From Arcticibacter sp. (GTDB taxonomy: Bacteria > Bacteroidota > Bacteroidia > 2-12-FULL-35-15), in assembly GCA_021155045.1 (NCBI GenBank), contig JAJNQB010000010.1, positions 120,088 through 184,087 on the forward strand: a DNA stretch of 64,000 bases. Direction: 5' to 3'. The notes under the pieces are model-generated. The model did no database searches and was not told the origin of the DNA. It saw nothing but the letters and a program-made list of their open reading frames with translations. Each line of letters starts with the position of its first letter. Position 1 is the first letter of the stretch. Below are positions 54,695 to 63,742 of the stretch, one piece after another. Position numbers and translations under genes: made by a program.

Positions 54695-54898
54695 ATGAAA
54701 AAAAATATGGGAAACACAGATAGAATTATCAGAGTGCTGATAGCTATAGTTGTAATTGCACTTTATTTTTCAAACCTGATTGCCGGAACAGTAGGGATTG
54801 TACTACTTGCTTTAGCAGGAATATTTGTGCTTACAAGTTTGATAAGTTTTTGTCCACTATATACAATTTTTGGAATTAATACATGCAAAAAAAGATAA
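54695..54898 (+). CDS. DUF2892 small membrane protein
   Basis: The 67-residue protein starts MKKNMGNTDRIIRVLIAIVVIALYF and has two membrane helices (about 11-30 and 33-53). NTDRIIRVLIA and ISFCPLYTIFGINTC are hallmarks of DUF2892/YgaP-like proteins, which in some bacteria are fused to a rhodanese domain. Here the two partners are separate genes in one cluster. The CPLY and C-terminal Cys may take part in sulfur transfer. The end overlaps the next gene by 16 bases. Confidence 0.87.
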   Translation: MKKNMGNTDRIIRVLIAIVVIALYFSNLIAGTVGIVLLALAGIFVLTSLISFCPLYTIFGINTCKKR

Positions 54899-55083
54899 AA
54901 ACATTATTTCTTAATTATTGGATGGTAATAGTAGGTGTAATTACAGGCGCAATTGCAGGATATTTTTACTGGCAACAAGTTGGCTGCGTATCGGGTAGTT
55001 GTGCTATTACTTCATCGCCCATCAATAGTACATTGTATGGTGCTTTAATGGGTGGATCATTTGTAAATATTTTAAAAAAATAA
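54883..55083 (+). CDS. DUF6132-type small membrane protein
   Basis: The 66-residue protein has two membrane segments (about 11-30 and 47-63) separated by VGCVSGSCAITSSPINSTLYGALMGG. The GCxxGxC loop is the conserved feature. The family is uncharacterised but often occurs with rhodaneses and DUF2892 in Bacteroidota. It lies within the cluster, overlapping the previous gene by 16 bases and 18 bases before the first rhodanese. Confidence 0.78.
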   Translation: MQKKIKTLFLNYWMVIVGVITGAIAGYFYWQQVGCVSGSCAITSSPINSTLYGALMGGSFVNILKK

Positions 55084-55101
55084 AATCGAGAAAATAAAAA
55101 C

Positions 55102-55401
55102 ATGACTTTAGATCAATTAATTAAAACGAACAAAGCAACAATTGTTGATGTTCGTACAAGAGATGAATTCAGAGCAGGAAATATTGCTGATTCTATCAAT
55201 ATTCCATTAAATGAAATTTCACAACATATCGAAGAATTAAAAGCTATAAATCAACCAATAGTTCTATGTTGCTTATCAGGAGGAAGAAGCGGACAAGCAA
55301 CAATGTATTTAATGCAACAAGGTTTTAAAGATGTTCACAATGGTGGTTCTTGGATGGATGTAAATTATTATAAAAACAATTTAAAAAATAAAATAAAATG
55401 A
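55102..55401 (+). CDS. single-domain rhodanese-like protein
   Basis: The 99-residue cytoplasmic protein is one rhodanese domain: IVDVRTRDEFRAGNI and the active-site loop CLSGGRS with Cys57 as the likely persulfide carrier; Cys56 precedes it. Length and motif fit the GlpE/PspE type, a sulfurtransferase. It overlaps the start of the second rhodanese by four bases. With DUF2892 and DUF6132 it probably handles sulfane sulfur, though no sulfur oxidation enzyme is nearby. Confidence 0.92.
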   Translation: MTLDQLIKTNKATIVDVRTRDEFRAGNIADSINIPLNEISQHIEELKAINQPIVLCCLSGGRSGQATMYLMQQGFKDVHNGGSWMDVNYYKNNLKNKIK

Positions 55402-55709
55402 TAAATACACTAAAAAAAATATTTGGCATCGGCCCTAAAGTGGACTACGCAGAATTAATAAAAAACGGAGCAATTATATTAGATGTGAGAAGCAAAGGAG
55501 AATATGCTAATGGTCATGTAAAAGGTTCTATCAACATTCCTTTGGATCAATTAGGAAGCAATTTGGCTAAATTTAAAAAAGATAAAGCAATAATTACGTG
55601 TTGTGCTTCAGGTATGAGAAGTGGCGTAGCTAAAAGCCAATTGAAAAGCAATGGATTTAATGATGTGTATAATGGAGGAAGCTGGTCAAGCTTGAGTCGT
55701 TATATTTAA
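55398..55709 (+). CDS. second single-domain rhodanese-like protein
   Basis: The 103-residue protein repeats the rhodanese architecture (AIILDVRSKGEYANGHVKGS; active-site loop CASGMRS with Cys69, again preceded by a Cys). It overlaps the first by four bases and ends the cluster. The two are diverged paralogues (both have HNGGSW or YNGGSW near the end), so they may have different sulfur donors or acceptors. Confidence 0.92.
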   Translation: MINTLKKIFGIGPKVDYAELIKNGAIILDVRSKGEYANGHVKGSINIPLDQLGSNLAKFKKDKAIITCCASGMRSGVAKSQLKSNGFNDVYNGGSWSSLSRYI

Positions 55710-55775
55710 TTTTAACTAGCTGAAATTTCAAAATAAATATTTGCTATTTTTATGAAGTATATAAAACTCATTCCT

Positions 55776-56246
55776 ATGAAAAAAATATTATTTTGTTTTC
55801 TGTTATTTATTAGCAGTATTTCTTTTGCTCAAAAAGTTTCAGCAGATAATGTTCCTGATGTAGTAAAAAATGCTTTTAAGAAAAAATTCCCTACTGCTCA
55901 AAAAGTAAAATGGGAATTAGATTATGACAAATATGAAGTAGAATTTAAAATTAAAAAACAAGAAATATCTGCTGAGTTTGATAAAGAAGGCAATTGGTTG
56001 GAGACAGAAATTCCAATCAAACCATCTGCAATAAATACAGAAGTAAAAGAATTTGTTTCTAAAAATTTTGATGGTTATGCAATTAATGAAGCGGAAAAAA
56101 TAGAGACGTTAACTAAAGGTGTGCTTTATGAGTTGGAAATAAAAAAAGGAGAATTAATTTATTTAATTGTTGTTTCAGAAAAAGGGCAATTAATAAGCAG
56201 GACAGAAGTCGATAAAGACGGTAATAAGAAGGCTAAGTCCGAATAG
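55776..56246 (+). CDS. PepSY-like secreted protein
   Basis: The ATG at 55776 gives a clean signal peptide (MKKILFCFLLFISSISFAQ); the ATG at 55752 would add eight residues. The 156-residue product has two copies of a PepSY-like (BLIP-fold) unit: NAFKKKFPTAQKVKWELDYDKYEVEFKI and the later VKEFVSKNFDGYAINEAEKIETLTKGVLYELEIK (each split at a loop). Such periplasmic proteins may inhibit proteases or bind ligands; the role is unproven. A terminator follows. Confidence 0.85.
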   Translation: MKKILFCFLLFISSISFAQKVSADNVPDVVKNAFKKKFPTAQKVKWELDYDKYEVEFKIKKQEISAEFDKEGNWLETEIPIKPSAINTEVKEFVSKNFDGYAINEAEKIETLTKGVLYELEIKKGELIYLIVVSEKGQLISRTEVDKDGNKKAKSE

Positions 56247-56254
56247 AAATATGG

Positions 56255-56280
56255 CCCTTTGAGAAATCAGAGGGTTTTTT
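56255..56280 (+). terminator. terminator after the PepSY-like gene
   Basis: CCCTTTGA (56255-56262) pairs with TCAGAGGG (56267-56274), with one G-T pair, around GAAA, followed by six T. Confidence 0.85.
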
Positions 56281-56311
56281 GTTTCAAATAAAAAATAGCC
56301 GTATTTTTTAC

Positions 56312-56319
56312 TAAATTTG
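56312..56319 (+). promoter_or_regulatory. promoter element upstream of ffh
   Basis: TAAATTTG matches TAnnTTTG and lies 32 bases before the ffh ATG; no well-spaced TTG was found. Confidence 0.4.
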
Positions 56320-56351
56320 CTCTCCTTAATTTTAAAAAAAGTAGATTAAAA

Positions 56352-57698
56352 ATGTTTGATAGTTTAAGTGAAAAATTAGAACGTGCTTTTAAAGTATTAA
56401 AAGGTCATGGTAAAATTTCTGAAATTAATGTTTCTGAAACAGTTAAAGAAATTAGAAAAGCATTGCTTGATGCCGATGTAAATTATAAAGTAGCAAAACA
56501 ATTTACGGATACTGTTAAAGAAAAAGCTATTGGGCAGAATGTTTTAACCACTATCTCTCCTGGGCAGTTGATGGTTAAAATTACTCAAGAGGAATTAACC
56601 AACTTAATGGGAGGTGCTACTTCTGAAATTGAATTAGGGGGCAATCCAACAATTATTTTAATGAGTGGTTTGCAAGGTTCTGGGAAAACTACATTTTCTG
56701 GAAAATTAGCAAATCATATAAAAAATAAAAGAGGCAAAAAACCATTATTAGTTGCTTGTGATTTATACCGCCCCGCTGCAATTGACCAGCTTCATGTTTT
56801 AGGAGAACAAATTGGTGTTGATGTTTTTTCGGATAGAGAAAGCAAAGATGTAATTTCTATTGCAAAAAATGCAATTGAACAAGCTAAAATAAATGGAAAT
56901 TCTGTAATCATTATTGATACTGCTGGGCGATTAGCTGTTGATGAAGAAATGATGAACGAAATTGAAGGCTTGAAAAAAGCAATTCAACCTCAAGAAATTT
57001 TATTTGTAGTTGATTCAATGACTGGCCAAGATGCTGTAAATACAGCAAAAGCCTTTAATGATAGATTAGATTTTACAGGTGTTGTTCTTACAAAATTAGA
57101 CGGTGATACGCGAGGCGGAGCTGCATTGTCAATTAAATCTATTGTAAATAAACCAATTAAGTTTGTTGGTACTGGCGAAAAAATGGATGCATTGGATGTG
57201 TTTCATCCTAATCGTATGGCAGATAGAATTCTTGGAATGGGTGATGTGGTAACACTTGTGGAAAGAGCTCAAGAACAATTTAATGAAGAAGAAGCAAAAA
57301 AACTTTCTAAAAAAATTGCTAAAAATCAATTTGATTTTAACGACTTTTTAGCACAGTTGAATCAAATAAAAAAAATGGGAAACATAAAAGATTTGGTTGG
57401 AATGATTCCCGGAGTTGGCAAAGCATTAAAAGGGGTAGATATTAATGATGATGCATTCAAAGGAATAGAAGCAATCATTTTTTCGATGACTCCTAAAGAA
57501 AGAGAAAATCCTGATTTATTAAATGGAAAAAGAAGAGACAGAATAGCAAAAGGAAGTGGCACCAATGTTCAGGAAGTAAATAAGTTGATTAAACAGTTTG
57601 AAGATACTCGAAAAATGATGCGTATGATGGGCGATAAAAAACAAATGGCTAAGATGATGCAACAGATGAAAGGTATGCCAGGAATGGGCAAAATGTAA
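56352..57698 (+). CDS. ffh: signal recognition particle GTPase Ffh
   Basis: Ffh binds signal sequences of nascent inner-membrane proteins and directs ribosomes to the receptor FtsY. The 448-residue protein has the N domain (1-85), the G domain with P-loop GLQGSGKTT (106-114), DTAGR (189-193) and TKLDGDTRGGAALS, and a methionine-rich M domain near the end (KMMRMMGDKKQMAKMMQQMKG split) that binds 4.5S RNA and the signal sequence. All motifs are intact. FolD follows 19 bases later. The 4.5S RNA gene is not seen in the window. Confidence 0.97.
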   Translation: MFDSLSEKLERAFKVLKGHGKISEINVSETVKEIRKALLDADVNYKVAKQFTDTVKEKAIGQNVLTTISPGQLMVKITQEELTNLMGGATSEIELGGNPTIILMSGLQGSGKTTFSGKLANHIKNKRGKKPLLVACDLYRPAAIDQLHVLGEQIGVDVFSDRESKDVISIAKNAIEQAKINGNSVIIIDTAGRLAVDEEMMNEIEGLKKAIQPQEILFVVDSMTGQDAVNTAKAFNDRLDFTGVVLTKLDGDTRGGAALSIKSIVNKPIKFVGTGEKMDALDVFHPNRMADRILGMGDVVTLVERAQEQFNEEEAKKLSKKIAKNQFDFNDFLAQLNQIKKMGNIKDLVGMIPGVGKALKGVDINDDAFKGIEAIIFSMTPKERENPDLLNGKRRDRIAKGSGTNVQEVNKLIKQFEDTRKMMRMMGDKKQMAKMMQQMKGMPGMGKM

Positions 57699-57717
57699 GT
57701 AATGAATTTTTAAAAAC

Positions 57718-58602
57718 ATGGCAGAAATAATTGACGGAAAAAAAATTTCAAATCAAATTCAAGATGAAATATTGCTTGAAGTTTCTGACATAAAAAAAAA
57801 TGGAGGAAAAATTCCCCATTTGGCTGCAATACTTGTTGGTAATGATGGAGCAAGCGAAACGTATGTAGCAGCAAAAGTAAAAGCTTGTGAAAAAATTGGA
57901 TTCAATTCTTCTTTAATTCGTTTGCCAGAAAATACTTCAGAACAGGAGTTGTTAAATAAGGTAAATGAATTAAATAATGATAAGGATGTTGATGGTTATA
58001 TTGTTCAGTTGCCTTTACCAAAAAATATCAACGAACAAAATATTATAGAAGCAATAGCTCCAGAGAAAGATGTAGATGGTTTTCATCCACAAAATGTGGG
58101 AAGAATGGCTTTAAATTTACCAACATACATTCCTGCAACACCGTTTGGAATTATTCAATTACTGGAACGATATAATATTGAAACTTCTGGAAAACATTGT
58201 GTAGTTGTCGGAAGAAGCAATATTGTTGGCTCTCCTATGAGTATTTTAATGGCTCGAAATTCTAAAATTGGAAATTGTACAGTAACATTAACACATAGCA
58301 AAACTCCAAATTTAAAAGAACATACACTAAAAGCCGATATATTAATTGTTGCACTTGGAAAGCCAGAGTTTGTAACGGCAGATATGGTTAAAAATGGAGT
58401 TGTTGTGATTGATGTTGGAATTACTAGAGTAAAATCAGAGCAAACAAAATCAGGATTCAAGTTATTAGGCGATGTAAAATATGATGAAGTTTTTGCTAAA
58501 GCATCCTTCATAACTCCTGTACCCGGAGGTGTTGGTCCAATGACAATAGCTTCCCTTCTAATAAATACCCTTAAAGCTTCAAAAAAGGAAGTTTACAAAT
58601 AA
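57718..58602 (+). CDS. folD: methylenetetrahydrofolate dehydrogenase/cyclohydrolase FolD
   Basis: FolD interconverts 5,10-methylene-, methenyl- and 10-formyl-tetrahydrofolate with NADP in one-carbon metabolism. The 294-residue length is normal. The catalytic Tyr49 and Lys53 (SETYVAAKVKACEKIG) match the Tyr50 and Lys54 of the E. coli enzyme. QLPLP (97-101), KDVDGFHP (117-124), VVGRSNIVGSP and PVPGGVGPMT complete the family set. It is in a two-gene unit with ffh. Confidence 0.97.
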   Translation: MAEIIDGKKISNQIQDEILLEVSDIKKNGGKIPHLAAILVGNDGASETYVAAKVKACEKIGFNSSLIRLPENTSEQELLNKVNELNNDKDVDGYIVQLPLPKNINEQNIIEAIAPEKDVDGFHPQNVGRMALNLPTYIPATPFGIIQLLERYNIETSGKHCVVVGRSNIVGSPMSILMARNSKIGNCTVTLTHSKTPNLKEHTLKADILIVALGKPEFVTADMVKNGVVVIDVGITRVKSEQTKSGFKLLGDVKYDEVFAKASFITPVPGGVGPMTIASLLINTLKASKKEVYK

Positions 58603-58810
58603 TCTAAAAATTCTCGACTAAGGCTTTGTTGATAGTTATTAAGTCTTTATTTTTAAAGATAAATTTTTCTTTTTCAAAATAATGTCTATTTTTATACTCC
58701 GTTTTAATTAAACAAAAATGAATTTTCAAAAATTATTTAATTAATAGCCATAAAAAAGTATAAAAACTTTAAATTATATAGTATTCAATAGTATTTTAAA
58801 AAATAAAAAC
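58603..58810. other. A+T-rich intergenic region before the fibre gene
   Basis: The 208 bases contain no hairpin or consensus promoter that I can support. The most A+T-rich part is directly upstream of the fibre gene and probably holds its promoter. Confidence 0.3.
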
Positions 58811-61800
58811 ATGAAAAAAAATTTACTCCTTTTAGCGTTTTCGCTTTTGTTTTTTGTAAACAATACATTTTCGCAAATACCCCCAGAAGGAATTAATTAT
58901 CAGGCAGTAGCCAGAAATAGTTCTGGAAATCCATTGATTTCTTTTCCTTTGTCTGTTCGTTTCAGTATTCATACCGTTAGCGCGGGTGGTCCTATAGTTT
59001 ATCAAGAAACCCATTCTTCGGTAACAACAAATCCATTTGGATTATTTACAGTAGTTATAGGAAATGGAACACCTTCGGTAGGAACATTTCCTGCAATAAA
59101 TTGGGCTTTGGCAGATAAATTTTTAGAAGTAGAAATAAATGATGGAAGTGGATTTTCGTCAATGGGAACAACACAAATGATGAGTGTTCCTTATGCTTTA
59201 TTTGCAAAAAATGCTGGAGGAGGATTAACAGGAGCAACAGGAGCAACAGGAGCTGCATCAACTATTCCAGGTCCAACAGGCGTAACAGGAGATACCGGTC
59301 CAACCGGTCCGATGGGTGCTGGTATTACAAATATTGTTGATAATGGTAATGGAACATTAGATATAACCTATAGTACAGGAACTGTTGTAACTACAAGTTC
59401 ATTAATTGGTCCAACGGGACTTGTGGGAACCACAGGAGCCACCGGCACAAATGGAATTGATGGAGCCACTGGAGCTACTGGTGTAGTAGGAACCACAGGT
59501 GTAACAGGCGCTACCGGTATAGTAGGTGCAACAGGATCAACAGGTGTAACGGGTTCAACCGGAGCTACTGGTTTAGTAGGAACTACAGGTGTAACAGGCG
59601 CTACTGGTATAGTAGGAGCAACAGGTGCAACAGGAACAACTGGTGTAACTGGATCAACAGGTTCGACAGGAGTTACAGGACCAACAGGCGATAGATATTC
59701 AACAACAACATCTAACACTATGACTATAGCGTTGGCATCTCAATCATTTACCGTTGCTACTGGTTTAGCTTATTCAACCGGACAAACAGTAATTATAGCA
59801 TTTGATGCAAGTAATCAAATGGTTGGAACCATTACATCTTATACATCAGGAACAGGAGTGATGGTTGTAAATGTAACATCAACAACAGGAACAGGTTCCT
59901 ATTCAAATTGGTCTGTTAATTTAAATGGAGCACCAGGCCCAGCAGGAACAACTGGTGCTACAGGAGCAACTGGTGCACCCGGAACCGCAGGTGGTATAGG
60001 AACAACAGGTACTACAGGAGCAACAGGTGTAACAGGATCAACTGGTATAGTAGGATCAACTGGAGCAACGGGTTTAATAGGAAATACAGGGGCAACAGGA
60101 GCTACAGGTACTATTGGGACAACAGGAGCAACCGGTGCTACTGGAGTTGTAGGTGTTACGGGATCTACTGGCTCCACAGGAAGTACAGGAAGTACAGGAT
60201 CCACAGGAAATGCTGTGTTAAATGGAAATGTAAACCCAACAGGAGGAGTAGGAGTAAATGGTGATTTTTATATCAACACATCAACCAATCAAATTTTTGG
60301 ACCAAAAACGGCTGGAGCATGGGGAGCAGGAACAAATTTAATAGGAGCAACGGGTGTAACAGGAGCTACTGGTAGTACAGGAGCAACCGGTATTGTGGGA
60401 GTAACAGGAAGCACAGGGTCAACGGGAAGTACTGGCTCAACTGGGAGTACAGGATCGACAGGAAGTACAGGCGCAACGGGTCCAACTTGGACATTGTCTT
60501 CTATTACACATAATACCGATGGAACAATTACAGTAAATGGAACAGCAGGTTCGGGAGGACCCGTAAGTTCAACAAATGCTGCATGGCTTACAACAGGAAA
60601 CTCAGGCACAACAACAGCATCCAACTTTATTGGAACAACAGATAATATAGATCTTGTTTTTAGAACAAACAATGTTGAAAAAGCAAGAATTTTAACTGGA
60701 GGAAATTTTGGAATTGGGACAGCAAATCCACTATCACAATTCACATTGTCAAATGCAGCTTCTCCTTCTATTAGAATGGAAAGAACAAATGCAGCTGCTT
60801 TTGATTGGGAAATAATCGCAGATAATTTAGGTTTTAGAATTAAAGGTGGAGCCGATGGTAGCGGTGCTGCTTTAACAGACTTTTTAAATGTTGATGGTTT
60901 TGGAAGAGTTGGAATTGGAACAAACTCTCCTGTTGCTTCAGCTGCATTGGAAATCGTTTCAACTAGTAGAGGTTTATTAATTCCTAGAATGACAACTGCT
61001 CAACGTACTGCTATTGCAACTCCTGCCACAGGATTATTGGTATATGATTCTGCATTAAATTTATTTTATTTTTACAATGGTGTTGCTTGGACACCAATTT
61101 CTACAAATTCTGGAACAGTTACGAATGTGGCTACAGGAGTAGGTTTAAATGGAGGACCAATAACAAATACAGGCACTATTTCATTAGCTAATACTACTGT
61201 TACTGCAGGTTCGTATGGAGGAGCTTCTTCAATTCCGACTTTTACCGTAGATGCACAAGGAAGATTGACCGCTGCAAGTAGTGTTGCTGTTGCAGGAACA
61301 TTGCCAACAGGAACAACTGGGCAAACACTTTATAATAATGCTGGAACTTGGACTGCTACAAACAATTTATTTAACAATGGAACAAATGCAAGTATGGGTA
61401 CTACTACACCTGAAGCATTGTTACACTTACGAAATGCAGGTAGTAGTTTGTTAAAATTAGGTAATGCTAATCAACCTACACTTGAATGGTATTATGAAGT
61501 TGATAATATATCTAATTTATATCTTAGAAACGAAGGGGGTGGGACAATTAAAAATTTCCTTTTTTACGATTATAACACGGGCAATATTGGTATTGACCAA
61601 ACAAACCCTACAGCTCGCTTACATGTGAATAATTCAACTGGAAATACTACTACTATAAAGCTTACTAATACTGCTACCACTAATGGAGGATTATGGATTC
61701 AATCAGATCCACTTCAAACGTATATGATTAATTATGAAGTAACACCAATGAAGTTTGCAACCGGAGGAGCTGATCGTTTAACAATAGGGGCTGCAGGTGG

Positions 61801-63739
61801 TATTAGAGTACATACATTTACCGCAGCTGGAACAGTTGTTTCAGATGCAACTGGTAATTTGAGTGTAAATACGGGTAATTTTATAGCTGGCACAGGTACC
61901 GCAAATTATTTTCCTAAATGGAATGCAGCAGGAACAGGCTTAACTTCAACCTCCTTAATTTTTGAAAATGCTGGAGGGACTGGTGTTGGTATAGGAACAA
62001 CTGGTTTTGGGGGAACAGAAAAATTACATGTATATCACAACCCGCCAGCTGGAGGTTTTGCTTCTTATTTTGAATATCAAACAGCTACTACTTCAGCAGG
62101 AATAAATGCTGCAATATATTCACTTTCATCAGCTACTGGTTCTGCAAATAATTTTGGTATTTATTCTCAGTCCAATGCAAGTGCTGCTGGCACAACTACT
62201 GTTGGTGTATTAGGTTCAGGTACTAATACAAGTGCATCTGGAGGTGCAAGAGGTATCGAAGGTTCTGCTAACGTTTCGGGTAATGGACTTTCAATAGGTG
62301 TTTTTGCAAATGCAACAGGTTCATCTGTTGCAAACTGGGCAGGTGTATTTAACCAAGGGAATGTGTTTGTTCAAAACAGAATGGGTATCAATACAAGCTT
62401 ATCAGCAACTCCAACTTATGATTTAACATTGGCATCTAATGCTTATATTGGTGTACAAACGCCAACGGGAACATTGTCTGGAGGTGATTTGAATATTAAA
62501 GCAGGAGATGCAAATGGCTCAAATCAGGCAGCAGGACGATTATATATCCAATCTGGAAGCTCAACTGGAAATGCCAGTGGAACAGGAGCTAGCGTTATTC
62601 ACTTTAGAACTTCTCCTGGAGGAGTTGCTGGAGCAACAGTAAATTCATCCATTCAGGTTGCTAATTTTACGGATGATGGAAGGTTTACTGTTTCTTCAAA
62701 TGTTGGTAGTAGCTCAGCAAACCATTTTTGGTCAGAAACAACTGCTGAACAAAATGCGATAAGAGGAACAAATAATTATAGCGCTGCTGGTGTTACCAGT
62801 ACAGGGGTTTATGGAGAAGCATTGGGTGCTGGAGGTCCTACAAATGTTGGTGTTTTTGGAACAGCAACTGGTGCTACAGTTAATTGGGCAGGTTGGTTTA
62901 ATCAAGGAAATGTTTTTATCCAAAATCGTCTAGGAATAGGAACAAATGTTAGCGCTAGTCCTACCTATAAACTTCATGTTCTTGAGCCATCACCCGGTGT
63001 CATTACAACTTATTCTGAAAATACCTTTGTAGGAACATCTGATGGTACTGGTGTTTATGGTAGAGCAGTTAATAATCCAGGATATGGTTATGGAGGGCAG
63101 TTTTTTGGTGGATATTACGGATTAAATGTTCAATGTACACCAACATCATATACGGGTGCCACCTACGGTGCATCAATTATAAATAGTGGAGGAACCGCTG
63201 GAACCCATTATGGTTTAAATGCTAGTGCTACTGGAACAGGGACCAATTATGGAGTATATGGTTCTGCATCTGGTGGCGCAACAAACTATGCAATTTATTC
63301 GAACGGAGCTCAGTTTTCTACAACGGGAACAGCATGGACAGTATCTGATAGAAGATTAAAAAGAGATATAACTGATCTTAATATTAATGCAACTGAAATT
63401 ATTTCAAAATTGGTAGTTCATCAATATTATTTCGATACTGAAAAATACAAGCAAATAAATCTTCCAAAAGAAGTACAATGGGGTTTTGTTGCACAAGAAG
63501 TTGAATCAGTAATTCCAGAAATGGTAAAAGATGGAGTTTTTCCTGCTCAATATTCAAATCCTATCGATGGTAAAAAAGCTGAAAAAGTAAGTGATGAATT
63601 AGAATTAAAGACTATTCAGTATGATAGATTATTTCCTCTTTTTGTTAAAGCAATGCAAGAACAACAAGCTCAGATTGAAGAGTTGAAAAAACAATTAGAA
63701 GAACAAAACAAAAAAATTCAACAATTAGAAAAAAAGTAA
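58811..63739 (+). CDS. collagen-like fibre protein with C-terminal S74 intramolecular chaperone
   Basis: The 1642-residue protein has a signal peptide ending in NNTFSQ and an N-terminal beta domain (to about 135; IPPEGINYQAVARNSSGNPL). Three Gly-X-Thr collagen-like tracts follow (about 137-296, 373-466 and 510-556), broken by short globular inserts. The middle is a fibre head with repeated GIGTxxPxxxLHV motifs. The end is a peptidase S74 domain from residue 1512: Ser1512 and Lys1517 in SDRRLK form the self-cleavage dyad, then WGFVAQEVESVIPEMV. A short coiled coil closes it. Such domains make trimers fold and then cut themselves off. No T9SS sorting domain is seen, so surface attachment is unexplained. 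Confidence 0.88.
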   Translation: MKKNLLLLAFSLLFFVNNTFSQIPPEGINYQAVARNSSGNPLISFPLSVRFSIHTVSAGGPIVYQETHSSVTTNPFGLFTVVIGNGTPSVGTFPAINWALADKFLEVEINDGSGFSSMGTTQMMSVPYALFAKNAGGGLTGATGATGAASTIPGPTGVTGDTGPTGPMGAGITNIVDNGNGTLDITYSTGTVVTTSSLIGPTGLVGTTGATGTNGIDGATGATGVVGTTGVTGATGIVGATGSTGVTGSTGATGLVGTTGVTGATGIVGATGATGTTGVTGSTGSTGVTGPTGDRYSTTTSNTMTIALASQSFTVATGLAYSTGQTVIIAFDASNQMVGTITSYTSGTGVMVVNVTSTTGTGSYSNWSVNLNGAPGPAGTTGATGATGAPGTAGGIGTTGTTGATGVTGSTGIVGSTGATGLIGNTGATGATGTIGTTGATGATGVVGVTGSTGSTGSTGSTGSTGNAVLNGNVNPTGGVGVNGDFYINTSTNQIFGPKTAGAWGAGTNLIGATGVTGATGSTGATGIVGVTGSTGSTGSTGSTGSTGSTGSTGATGPTWTLSSITHNTDGTITVNGTAGSGGPVSSTNAAWLTTGNSGTTTASNFIGTTDNIDLVFRTNNVEKARILTGGNFGIGTANPLSQFTLSNAASPSIRMERTNAAAFDWEIIADNLGFRIKGGADGSGAALTDFLNVDGFGRVGIGTNSPVASAALEIVSTSRGLLIPRMTTAQRTAIATPATGLLVYDSALNLFYFYNGVAWTPISTNSGTVTNVATGVGLNGGPITNTGTISLANTTVTAGSYGGASSIPTFTVDAQGRLTAASSVAVAGTLPTGTTGQTLYNNAGTWTATNNLFNNGTNASMGTTTPEALLHLRNAGSSLLKLGNANQPTLEWYYEVDNISNLYLRNEGGGTIKNFLFYDYNTGNIGIDQTNPTARLHVNNSTGNTTTIKLTNTATTNGGLWIQSDPLQTYMINYEVTPMKFATGGADRLTIGAAGGIRVHTFTAAGTVVSDATGNLSVNTGNFIAGTGTANYFPKWNAAGTGLTSTSLIFENAGGTGVGIGTTGFGGTEKLHVYHNPPAGGFASYFEYQTATTSAGINAAIYSLSSATGSANNFGIYSQSNASAAGTTTVGVLGSGTNTSASGGARGIEGSANVSGNGLSIGVFANATGSSVANWAGVFNQGNVFVQNRMGINTSLSATPTYDLTLASNAYIGVQTPTGTLSGGDLNIKAGDANGSNQAAGRLYIQSGSSTGNASGTGASVIHFRTSPGGVAGATVNSSIQVANFTDDGRFTVSSNVGSSSANHFWSETTAEQNAIRGTNNYSAAGVTSTGVYGEALGAGGPTNVGVFGTATGATVNWAGWFNQGNVFIQNRLGIGTNVSASPTYKLHVLEPSPGVITTYSENTFVGTSDGTGVYGRAVNNPGYGYGGQFFGGYYGLNVQCTPTSYTGATYGASIINSGGTAGTHYGLNASATGTGTNYGVYGSASGGATNYAIYSNGAQFSTTGTAWTVSDRRLKRDITDLNINATEIISKLVVHQYYFDTEKYKQINLPKEVQWGFVAQEVESVIPEMVKDGVFPAQYSNPIDGKKAEKVSDELELKTIQYDRLFPLFVKAMQEQQAQIEELKKQLEEQNKKIQQLEKK
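59218..60485 (+). repeat. collagen-like Gly-X-Thr repeat tracts
   Basis: Runs of GGAGCAACAGG- and GGTGTAACAGG-type 9-base units encode Gly-Ala-Thr, Gly-Val-Thr and Gly-Ser-Thr triplets. They lie at about 59218-59697, 59930-60210 and 60340-60485. The second and third tracts end in nearly pure Gly-Ser-Thr runs, the youngest-looking part. Length is likely to vary by slippage or recombination. Confidence 0.9.
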
Positions 63740-63742
63740 ATT

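Noticed and set aside
59218..60485. Regularly spaced short repeats, considered as a CRISPR array
   Set aside because: The repeats are in frame, 9 bases long, without unique spacers, and encode Gly-X-Thr collagen-like sequence; no cas gene is present.
59368..60744. Long minus-strand frames rich in Pro-Val (VAPVTPV-type)
   Set aside because: They are the exact antisense of the Gly-X-Thr repeats; repeated triplets keep the other strand open. They have no start signals or independent features.
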